A DNA stretch of 64,000 nt from Ephydatia muelleri (taxonomy: Eukaryota; Porifera; Demospongiae; Spongillida; Spongillidae), in assembly GCA_013339895.1 (NCBI GenBank), contig JABACO010000001.1, positions 5,133,092 to 5,197,091 of the forward strand. The letters run 5' to 3'. The notes under the pieces are model-generated. The model was not told the DNA's origin. It saw nothing but the letters and a program-made list of their open reading frames with translations, and did not search any database. The position numbers and the translations under genes are program-made. Positions 48,358-59,410 of the stretch are shown piece by piece; within the stretch, counting starts at the first letter, position 1, and every line of letters starts with the position of its first letter.

Positions 48358-51300
48358 ATGGGGGGATATTTCTCGAGCTCGCTTCAACATCACGACGAAA
48401 ACTGTGAATTTTGCAAACACTGGGAGTATGGAACTTATTACACACCTGGTGGTATCTGTGATCCTTGTAAGGAATTCAAAGTCACGCACGGAAGGTGGGT
48501 ATCTCGACATAAACGGGAATGGGCCGACGGCTCGGGTGGCAGGCATCCGTATACCTGTTTGTGCTGTGACGTTCATAAGTGGTTTGAAGAAAATCCTAGC
48601 AGTTATGTTCACGACATTTCGGATGCCACTTGGCGCCCTGTATGGGATAATCTATTATTAAAATTGGACACAGAAAAACACAACAGTGCATCCGCTACAG
48701 TAGAACAATCACCTACATCTCGAGATGATGCAGAGTTTAAGAAAGCCATGAAAAATGGAGATGCTAAGATGGCATGCGGGCGTGTGATGATGCTTGGAGA
48801 GGCTCGGGTAGGGGAACGCCTTCTTCAGAAGGATGTGCTAAATTTAATAAATGCGACCACAGACCAGTCAGCCTGCCCGCTTCGACGTGTATTGCAGAAT
48901 GGAACATTGCGTACAATAACTGAACAAGAAGAAATGAAAGAGTTAACGCTCTCAGCCTGTAAATTTATGATAGATAATCCGGGAAGCCTTCTGAATACTA
49001 TTTCATCCTCAAACTTGAAGGTAATAAAGGCATTTTATGATCCATCAACTCCCGACACAGAAGTACAAAGTGCTGAAGATAAGATCAGTGATAGCGTGAA
49101 AAAACTGGTCACAAAGATTCTGATGGAAAGAAATCAATTTGGGCAGAATGACAGACCAAAAACCTCGGTGCTACTCCATGCATCAATCTTTCCCTCAGAA
49201 GATACATGGGATCTACTGCCACTGTTTCTCACTCCACGGACTCTCTCCTTTCTCGTATTTGATGCTATGGGCAAAAAAGTTGATCAGTTTGATGAGAGTG
49301 ATAGGGAAAAATACTGCAAAATCATTGTACTCATATACAGTTCGCTTCAAAAGAAAGCAGAGGCATTGCATAAGAAGCTGACAGGTAAAGAGGGGGATGC
49401 TCCATATCCACGAGCAACTATACTTGGTATGGACAATGGAATGTTATCAACTGCTGATAAAAGCACTATTATTGAAAATTTAACTGCAAAAGGACATGAA
49501 CTGCCTGATACCAAAAGAAACGACATCAAAATGAGTATTGTAAACCTAAGTAGTGATGATGAAATTCTTGAGCTTAAATCACAAGTGCAAAAATTTGTTG
49601 TCCAGTTAGAAATACCAACTCCTATTGCATGGGAGTTATTTCGGAAGATATTTTCTTATGCCACAATGAAATTTGACTTTATTCAAATTGAAAAGGTTGC
49701 AACAATTGCACTTCTCTGTGGTATCACTATGTCACAATTCCCCAGTGTTCTGAACTTCTACCATCAGCATGGCGCATTTATTTATTTTTCTGAAGTTGCA
49801 CATTTGAATAAAATAGTCATTGTCAATCCCGACTGGCTGTACAAAAATCTTCGCTGTCTTATGCCTATCTATTCATATCTTACTGAATCTCAAAAAAGAA
49901 ATCCCAACTGGAAGCATCTTCAAACACATGGCATTTTAGTACCTTCACTTCAACAGATTATGTGGCCATCAAGTATCGAATTTACAGACCTTGCAGCTGG
50001 GATGATTGATTTGATGAATAAATATCACCTTGCAGTTGAAATCACTGTACCTAGAAGCATTTCAGATGAGCATGGTCCCAAATTTTTTGTGCCATATGTT
50101 CTCAAATCCTGCAAAAGTCCTATATTGCCGGCAGTGGTAGGTGGTATTCTTTCCACAGCAACCCTTCATTTTATATTTGAGGGCACTAAATATCTTCCTC
50201 CTGGAGTTTTTGTTCGTTTAGCTACTGCATTAGTGGTGAAAACAAATTCCACTGAATCAAATTTCAGTATTGATTTGGATGGCAATGATGTCAAAGTATA
50301 TTGTGATCGAATTTCATATCGTTATAAAGAACTTGACTGTGTTACTATATCTACTACTGCCACATCTCTTTGTGTACAAATTCATCGACTGAAGAACTGT
50401 GATACAACTAAATATGATACGATGAACTTTGGATCTACCTGTCAAGATATCTTCATGCAAGTTAAATACAAGCTTGTAGCGGTGCTTGAAGAATTATATC
50501 CCTCAATTGAAGAGCCTGCTACTGCATTTCTCTGTGGATGCACTCAAGATGAAAGTTCTCATTATGTCATCATCAAAACTGATACTGAATATGATAAAAG
50601 CCCGGTTGTATGCAAAAAACATGGAATTCATCATTATAGCAACACTGAACAATTCTGGTTCAAGGTTAACATTTCATCATCCATGCAAGAAAATTTAAAT
50701 GATAATGAAATTAGAGCACTGATAGATATCTTAGGATCAAATGACATTGAAACACTTATGCAAGCTCTGGAGATCAATATCACTGGAAAAGACTATTTCA
50801 CAACTTTAAAACGTTGGTCTAACAGTATAAATCGTAAATATTTTATATACCACTTATGGAGACTTAATCCAAGGCAGTTATGGAGAGAAACCGCTGAGAA
50901 GATTATTATTGGTGCTTATAAGGAATACCAACAACCAGCCATAAATTTAGGTGAGCGGTAAACATGTGAAGTACAGCACAGGTAATTAGCATTAAAACTA
51001 TAACATTTGAATGCTGATCCATTTAGAATTGAAACCTATATACGAGTGTCCTAAAATGAACGATAATTGGATAGAAACGCAACACAAATACTTATATTAG
51101 TGAGTATTGGTGATTAATGGATCAGTTTAAGTTGGAAAAATCACTGATTAATTCAATATTAATTCTTATTTAATGTTAATTACTTTCACTACTTGCTTTT
51201 TGACCATCAATTCTCTGCAATGGAATTTGTTAACTCTTTCGCGCAATATTGCGCCGCAGCTGCTGTAATGAAGTCAGTTCTTATCTATTTTGGAGTCCAT

Positions 51301-53281
51301 AACATATGGAACGTTCTATACGAAAATGGGTCTTGTGGATTTTATTTTATAACATACAATGTAAATCGATATATCTTCCGAAATATCAACGCTATCGGGT
51401 TCCTATTTTTAACACAACATATCACACCATTACTATATGTGAAAATCCATTTTGGTGTCTTACACATGCGGGGTACCGACGTTTCAAGGTCCGATACCCC
51501 GTAGGGTTCAAAACGGCCACATCTTCAGGTAGGAGTGTCCAAATCGGTTCAAAATAGGTACCCATGTAGAAGGGTCCTACCGCTATTGATTTGTTCTGTT
51601 CGTTAATTTTTGCTTTATCCGTTATGGAGATACAAGTGTGCAAAGAAATTGCATATTTCCCGGGCGTTACGCGCCATTAACGTATTACGAGGACGTCCTC
51701 GAAGACAGTCGTGATACGTTAATGGCGCGTAACGCCCGGGAAATATGCAATTTCTTTGCACACTTGTATCTCCATAACGGATAAAGCAAAAATTAACGAA
51801 CAGAACAAATCAATAGCGGTAGGACCCTTCTACATGGGTACCTATTTTGAACCGATTTGGACACTCCTACCTGAAGATGTGACCGTTTTGAACCCTACGG
51901 GGTATCGGACCTTGAAACGTCGGTACCCCGCATGTGTAAGACACCAAAATGGATTTTCACATATAGTAATGGTGTGGTATGTTGTGTTAAAAATAGGAAC
52001 CCGATAGCGCTAATATTTCGGAAGATATATCGATTTAAATTTTATGTTATAAAATAAAATCCACAAGACCCATTTTCGTATAGAACGTTCCATATTGTTC
52101 AGAGGAAATATTTTTTGCTTGTCAAATTCACAGAAATTGTTTACAAAGAATGTTTTCTCGAAACGCTTACAGCAATTCCAATGCACTAATTTAATTTATA
52201 CAAATTGAAACTTCGTGGTCACAGCTTCAGTTAACTGAAGCCGTGATCATGATGATTATTTGGTAACGTTTCCTCTGAACAATGTGTTGTTGAATCCAAA
52301 AACAGTTAGATAAATATAGCTGCTTCGGAGCAATATTTTAAATAAATACATTACTATCATTCAATCGGGTAAAGGACAGAATTAATCTTAAATGATTGGT
52401 TTGAATTTAATTAACTAAACTGACTATAACTTAATAAGCTTAGTAATTAAATCAATATGTCATTTTTAGCTGTGTTTAATTTTATTTTCATGAATTAGTA
52501 ACTTTGACTTCAGTGAATTATTAGGGAAATACATTTTTATTTTTTTATTTTATTGTATGTATGTATGTATAATTATGTGTATAAATATTTCTATGCTTTG
52601 ATGTATTTAAAAAGTAACAATTAATAATAATAAATGATTTTATTATTAATTTTGTTCATGCCACAATTTCTTAAATTTAAAACTTGTCTTGTTGGAAATA
52701 GTTAATTAAGGATCGTCTAATCAGATATACTTAACTTGATATTGTTGAGAATGAATACTTCTAAAATAAACATGTATTAACTACCAACTATTTACACACT
52801 GAATAATTATTTTCATTATAAAGGATCCTTTTATTAAGAGTAGTTATACGCAATGATGCATGGCCACTCTTTGATGGTTTCTGTTAGCTGTTCAATGGAA
52901 CTTTTTTTGGATGTTCATGTTTCTCTAGCCCAGACTGGTTCTGCTATCACTGCTGACACTACTGTCCCTGCTACCCTTACTGACCCTGTTCCTGCTCTCA
53001 CTCCTCTTCAACTTGCATTTAAAACCAACTTTAAGAAATTACATTCTGCTATAAATCCTGATGATATAATTCCTGAACTGGTTGCACAGAGTCTAATCAC
53101 TCAGGTTGAATTGGATGCTTTGAGCACTCAGCCTATTCCATCAATGCAGAAAACACTTCTACTACTAAATGCAGCACTCAGAATGGACAATACTAATTTA
53201 GAGAGGTTTTTAAATATATTGAGCTCAATTGAAAAATATCAGCAATTGGTGAAGGACATCCACGAAACGATGACTGCTTAG
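48358..53281 (+). CDS. Degenerate Roc-COR protein with death-fold and CARD-like domains, two exons
   Basis: Exon 1 is 48358-50950 and exon 2 is 52929-53281, joined G/CC to an Ala codon (donor GTGAGC, acceptor TTTCTCTAG), giving 981 residues. The ATG has an in-frame TAG 12 bases upstream. Domains: an N-terminal Cys module (C16-x2-C19, C34-x2-C37); a Roc-like domain whose P-loop reads GEARVGER (147-154), so the essential Lys is Glu, while WDLLPLFLTPRTLSFLVFDA (284-303) keeps the strand after switch II; a COR domain from about 410 to 660 (PTPIAWELFRKIF, PDWLYKNLRCLM, FFVPYVLKS); a death-fold around 780-862 (IRALIDILGSNDIETLMQAL ... LKRWSNS); and in exon 2 a CARD-like helical domain (FKTNFKKLHSAIN .. 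ERFLNILSS). It is likely a GTP-independent scaffold in immune or death signalling. ATTAAA lies at 53341. Domain limits are my estimates. Confidence 0.75.
51306..52093. mobile_element. 788-bp foldback in the intron of the Roc-COR gene
   Basis: Arms of about 375 bp, almost identical, run from ATGGAACGTTCTATACGAAA to its complement. The centre (about 51680-51725) carries GAGGACGTCCTC. Copy 1 of the duplication has an uninterrupted sequence at about 39255-39275 (ACAATAACATATTTTTCAGAGG), so this is a clean insertion; the duplication is at most a few A/T bases. Both arms encode the same 60-odd-codon open frame on opposite strands, which follows from the symmetry. Confidence 0.85.
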
Positions 53282-53340
53282 GTTTTGTTTTAAAATCCTT
53301 GTTTGTAGTTGTACATGCATGTTTCATATTCAATGATTAC

Positions 53341-53346
53341 ATTAAA
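53341..53346 (+). promoter_or_regulatory. Polyadenylation signal ATTAAA
   Basis: ATTAAA 60 bases after the stop of the Roc-COR gene; also conserved in copy 1. Confidence 0.45.
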
Positions 53347-55521
53347 CTGATCGTTTGTATTATGTGTAAACTGTAACTTATTTCAACCCATTTAGAGTCG
53401 AGTACTATGTATGTGCTGATACGGTCAAATTTAGTTAAGAAAAATCCTAAATCAGAAGCTGGGTTATGGTTCTCTGCTTATATCAAATGCAGGTTTTCAA
53501 ATTGTGTCTCTGCAGCAGCCACTATTCAGTGCAATGTACACAACTCACACCCTTGGATTCATGTACAGGAGATCAAAGAATATTGCATAACATTTTGCAG
53601 AGCAATCAGATCATCCCATACGTCCACACAGTCATATTTTCATGTGTTTCTGTGTGTTTGCGATACGCAGACTATGTTCGTGACTGCAACCATCTAAATA
53701 AACTATATTTGTGGGTCACGATGTATAGCAATTGAACATAGCCAATCACTGTGCTCAGTCATGATAGAAACGACTCCTGAGTAAGACACTTATAGAATAT
53801 GTATCTATGTTGACACACACGTACTGCAGTAAAAGAAAAGGATTAAGACATTTAGCCCGTTAAAAACCCTGCCCTCACTGCTAGGGCCAGGTCATTTATG
53901 CATGACCTAGCTGCTCCCTTGTAGGCAAAGTACGACAAATGAGAGATGGTATCTCAACACCAGCACATAACCATGCAGGGAATACACAGTTTTTGCATCT
54001 AACAGAGTTGGTCGGCTAATCCTTTATGGAACATGATACACTGCGTGACATAGTATCGTATGCAGTAATATGCAGAGTTTGCCCACGCCATGGTATGCAG
54101 ATACATATCCAGACATGCACGTGTGCGGACCAATATACATACTCGTACCTAGATATGTCAATGTCCAGTGCAGTGTGCAGATGGGTATTGTTGGGGCTAA
54201 GTATCGGCTGCGTATCGCCCATATCGCGAGCAGCAGTTTAGCCCGTAAATTACGATAGTGCGCAATAAATAGGAATATAGGCCGTTTTAACCACACCCAT
54301 GAAAACGCATTCATATGAGTGTGGCTACTATAATTACCTCGGCGTACTCACAGGTAAGTTATTGGATCCCTATAATCATTGTAAACTTCTGATACCTACA
54401 TCTGTGTCTAGCGGGTGTAGCCTGTAGGCCTATTTGAGTAATTAATTTTGATATCATTATCTGCGCATGCTCGGTTTTAAGTTTTGCACGTGTTGGTCAT
54501 TAGTGGAGGTGACGACGCACGATCGAGCAAAGGAAACAAAAATAGGCAACTTGGTTGAGTTCCCAACGAAATAGGAGGAAAGGAAAGTTGGACTACTGGG
54601 CTATCTGTGGAGACAGTACTAATGGAGCCGTTCCCAACGTAAGAGACATTGGATTGTTGATTTTGATCACTATATAGCTGACGAATCAGTGAGGTGCAAC
54701 TGTGCAAGATAAAGAGTTTCGGACAACGCGGGTGACAGGCGGAGGTTATAAAGGCATACCAAACGGACTTAAGCAGTCTAGGCCTGGTAAGTTGTGCGTG
54801 TTTACACTGTAGGTGTTGCTTATGTCAAACCAGGACAAGTGTGTGATTCAGTAGATGCAGTTAGGCGGCGTTTCAAGTTGTCACAAAGGTTTACATGCTT
54901 ACGTCATGTTTGTTCTCTTAAGCACAGTGCCGACCAATAGAACGCCATTACGAAGAGCATAGTACGTTGTATATGTGCATGTGGATTATGTGCGCGTGCC
55001 AATAACTTCAGGGTCAGGAGATATTTAAGCGAGTACATCGAGACTGAAAGGGTGGAAGTGACCAACCCCGGCACAGGGAAAAAAATGATTTTACGATGGT
55101 AGAAATGTAATGTATTTTTGTTGTAATGCAGTGTATATCGTGTGGTAAAACATTGTATATGCGTTATTTGAAATACAACAAAATTGTGCTTTTACTACGG
55201 TTGTATTTTTCACAATGGTTGTAAATTTTACTATGAATTACAACATATTTACAGTAAGAATACATCAAATTTCAACGTTACACGCGGCATGAATGGCAAT
55301 AGAATACAATCATTGCATTCACGTTTTACAACGTTTGTACAACGTTTAACAACGTTGTACTACGCCTCGTGCCAGGCCTTTCCTGTCGTCTCGTACCCAG
55401 ACCCGCATGCAAATATTGTGCACAAAAAAAATTTGTTTCCCAAAACGTTCAAATACGAACCATATAGCAGCAATACACGCACTACAGTATAGTGTCTTCT
55501 TTTGATAGCCCAGCGGCTCTG

Positions 55522-56654
55522 TTAAGGGTAACCCTTTTTTCTTCCACTAGCCGGTTTCCAACATGTGCCATCATTTCTCTCAACGTACAGTTCTTCTTTG
55601 GCCTTGGAAGCCAGCATCATCAATTGCTGATACCACTGAATTAAGGCTTGGTTTTGTAGCATGACTCCTACTCCACCACTTTTTGGTAACCAGAACAGCA
55701 TCAGCTTCATCCACGACATTTGCGATCTATTAGAATTGAAAGTAAAACTAGATATTTTGTAACCTGAACATACCATTTGTTGGCTATGTAGAAATTCTTT
55801 GTTGAGCCTGATCGACCTAGCTCTCTGTAGCTCATAGTCAGACCTTTCATCACCACAATCTGCACCATTCAATTCAAACCCTAATGAGTAATTGAGGTGA
55901 TTGAACTGCATCATATGAATTTGCTCACAAGACACTGTTTAGCTGTTGACTAAATGTTGTGTATTAATTGGAATGATAATTTCTTACATGCATGCAAAGT
56001 GCATACCTCCGATCCTGACAGAGCAGTGCGCCTATTTGTACCTGCTCTCAATGGTAGCTCCATCTGCGATCTGGATGGTGTAGATACCTGCTTTGTTGTT
56101 GCTGGCTGACTTGAATGTGATGTACTGCAAGGCAAATCAGTCACAGAGGTAGAGGTATACTGCACGCGTGCATGTGTTTTTGCAACACAGAGATTTTCTA
56201 GCACACGCACAACAGTTGTGAACCTGCAATTAAAAAATAAATAAACCTCTTTTGGCAGCTTCTGGAGTGACGTGACTGCTTGGTGGGGATGGAACCTATG
56301 ATAAAGAAAGCAACAGCAATGAAACGCAAGCAGTACCATATAGCTATTTGCAAACCGTTTCGAAATCCTCAATAGTTGGTAACTCGTGACTGCCCTGTGG
56401 CAACAGTAAAAAAAAAGTTTTGTGTGTGGCATGGTTCATTCATTAGATATCCGTTACATTGATTACATCAGTACCGATTTTAGAGGACGCTTCAAGTTGT
56501 TGACTTCATTTGCGGCTCTGCAGAAACTTGCTGGTTTGCCTTCACTAGCACTATATACACTCTTCCTTCCGACTGCCAACCGTCGTATGGCCTCATCAAT
56601 TGGCCGTTCTCCACGCGCACACCATGAATTGTACCGCAAACCAGAGGTGGGCAC
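55522..56654 (-). CDS. Candidate multi-exon gene, unrecognised, inside the CACAGGG element
   Basis: Minus strand. An exon ending at about 55773 reads SDYELQRARSIRLNKEFLHS QQM and then GTATGT, a good donor; Y-E-x2-R-x3-I-x2-N-x-EFL is a motif I have met in uncharacterised metazoan and plant proteins. Upstream (56008-56125) a Ser/Thr/Gln-rich stretch (SQPATTKQVSTPSRSQMELP) also ends at a GTATGC donor. A further stretch at 56463-56654 reads GERPIDEAIRRLAVGRKSVY. Exon limits are not settled. It could be the transposon's own gene or a captured host gene. Confidence 0.35.
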
Positions 56655-56916
56655 TCCGATTAACGAGTCGAGAGAGGAGTAAAGCGCCCTTCAGAGTCAT
56701 CTTCTAACTCTAGTTGTTCTACACCCTCAACTGTAACAACTATATAGTCTGCTCCGGCCATCTCCATCTGCTACATACAATGAATGACCTTACCAGCGGT
56801 TGACGGCTAAATTATTCATTCAAAACCGCGCGCATTCATCACGTGCGAAGCAATAAGATAAGCACTTACACAAATTTGCCTGCCCGACTATATCACGTTA
56901 TGCACCATATAGATAA

Positions 56917-57640
56917 ATGTGCGCAGCATTAATTCAATCCAAACGAACGAAGCAGGTTCCATGTCCTTGCCCCCTTTGTAACGGCCAACAGCGTGACAAA
57001 AGAACAGCTGTAAGTCATGCTCTCCGATACAAGTGCAGTCCATCAGTTCTAGAGGAAAGTGATAGGCGTCTTGCGGAGGTTGAAGGTTCTGTTGAGGGAG
57101 GTATGACAACAGTCAATGACAGCCATCCTGTGGAGGGAGAAGGTATGATAATTGATAATGGCCATCCTGATGAATACAAAACACAGCACACTAGTTTTGA
57201 AGACTCCCTTACCCCCAAAACACTCAAACCAGATGGTGGACATGCATAATGTGGCACGTGCCTTCAAAAAGGTGGTATAAATCAACAGTTAATGGTATAG
57301 CTACTATGTACAGAGTAGGTGAGTATGTGGCAGTGCAAGACCACCAGTCTGAAGGTACTGAATGGATAGTGCAGATTACAGCCCTTCTTGTGTATGGACC
57401 AGTTAACAATGCATATGCACACTTCTTCAATGGTAACTACTTTGCAACAAGAACACACTCCCTGCCCAGAAGGGCAACACTAGCCGACATGCAGCCCCAC
57501 TTACACATACAGAATACTACACAGGCACAAGAGGAAAGACACCCAAAGTGTCACAACAAGATCACACTCCCTGCCCATCACAGAGACAGCTCTGTCAGAA
57601 GGGCAACACTAGCCGACATACAGTTGGCTTGATATTCTAA
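56917..57640 (+). CDS. Candidate gene with CxCxxC zinc finger and BAH-like segment
   Basis: The frame from ATG 56917 carries PCPCPLCNGQQRDKRTAVSH, a C-x-C-x2-C ... H finger of the kind found at the N-terminus of several animal DNA-transposon proteins. It ends at TAA 57247-57249. A second frame, open from 57201, continues with MYRVGEYVAVQDHQSEGTEW and ITALLVYGPVNNAYAHFFNG, resembling the start and core of a BAH (bromo-adjacent homology) domain. An intron or a frame change would be needed to join them. The end of the second frame runs into the first unit of the 151-bp array. Function unknown, possibly DNA or chromatin binding for transposition. Confidence 0.4.
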
Positions 57641-59410
57641 TTAATCACCACTTACACATACAGAATACTACACAGGCACAAGAGGAAAGACACCCAAAGT
57701 GTCACAACAAGATCACACTCCCTGCCCATCACAGAGACAGCTCTGTCAGAAGGGCAACACTAGCCGACATACAGTTGGCTTGATATTCTAATTAATCACC
57801 ACATACACATACAGAACGCTACACAGGCACAAGAGGAAAGACACCCAAAGTGTCACAACAAGATCACACTCCCTGCCCATCACAGAGACAGCTCTGTCAG
57901 AAGGGCAACACTAGCCAACATACAGTTGGCTTGATATTCTAATTAATCACCACATACACATACAGAACGCTACACAGGCACAAGAGGAAAGACACCCAAT
58001 ATGTCACAACAAGATCACACTCCCTGCCCATTACAGAGACAGCTCTGTCAGAAGGGCAACACTAGCCGACATGATATTCTAATTAATCACCACTTACACA
58101 TACAGAATACTACACAGGCACAAGAGGAAAGACACCCAAAGTGTCACAACAAGATCACACTCCCTGCCCATCACAGAGACAGCTCTGTCAGAAGGGCAAC
58201 ACTAGCCGACATACAGTTGGCTTGATATTCTAATTAATCACCACATACACATACAGAATGCTACACAGGCACAAGAGGAAAGACACCCAAAGTGTCACAA
58301 CAAGATCACACTCCCTGCCCATCACAGAGACAGCTCTGTCAGAAGGGCAACACTAGCCGACATACAGTTGGCTTGATATTCTAATTAATCACCACATACA
58401 CATACAGAACGCTACACAGGCACAAGAGGAAAGACACCCAAAGTGTCACAACAAGATCACACTCCCTGCCCATCACAGAGACAGCTCTGTCAGAAGGGCA
58501 ACACTAGCCGACATGTTATTCTAATTAATCACCACTTACACATACAGAATACTACACAGGCACAAGAGGAAAGACACCCAAAGTGTCACAACAAGATCAC
58601 ACTCCCTGCCCATCACAGAGACAGCTCTGTCAGAAAGGCAACACTAGCTGACATACGGTTGGCTTGATATTCTAATTAATCACCACATACACATACAGAA
58701 TGCTACACAGGCACAAGAGAAAAGACACCCAAAGTGTCACAACAAGATCACACGCCCTGCCCATCACAGAGACAGCTCTGTCAGAAGGGCAACACTAGCC
58801 GACATACAGTTGGCTTGATATTCTAATTAATCACCACATACACATACAGAATGCTACACAGGCACAAGAGGAAAGACACCCAAAGTGTCACAACAAGATC
58901 ACACTCCCTGCCCATCACAGAGACAGCTCTGTCAGAAGGGCAACACTAGCCGACATACGGTTGGCTTGATATTCTAATTAATCACCACATACACATACAG
59001 AATGCTACACAGGCACAAGAGAAAAGACACCCAAAGTGTCACAACAAGATCACACTCCCTGCCCATCACAGAGACAGCTCTGTCAGAAGGGCAACACTAG
59101 CCGACATACGGTTGGCTTGATATTCTAATTAATCACCCCATACACATACAGAATGCTACACAGGCACAAGAGGAAAGACACCCAAAGTGTCACAACAAGA
59201 TCACACTCCCTGCCCATCACAGAGACAGCTCTGTCAGAAGGGCAACACTAGCCGACATACAGTTGGCTTGATATTCTAATTAATCACCACATACACATAC
59301 AGAACGCTACACAGGCACAAGAGGAAAGACACCCAAAGTGTCACAACAAGATCACACTCCCTGCCCATCACAGAGACAGCTCTGTCAGAAGGGCAACACT
59401 AGCTGACATA
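57452..59410 (+). repeat. 151-bp tandem array, about 13 copies, derived from coding sequence
   Basis: Unit with ACACAGGCACAAGAGGAAAG, CACAACAAGATCACACTCCC and AGCTCTGTCAGAAGGGCAAC; most units are 151 bp, a few 141-142 bp through loss of ACAGTTGGCTT-type bases. The 5' edge overlaps the end of the BAH-like frame, and THSLPRRATLADM there matches SSVRRATLADI in the units, so the array grew from an exon end. Copies are about 95% or more alike. Confidence 0.92.

Noticed and set aside
51422-52007. Two identical frames starting MHTCISITDKAKINEQ on opposite strands
   Set aside because: They are mirror images in the two arms of a foldback; symmetry explains them.
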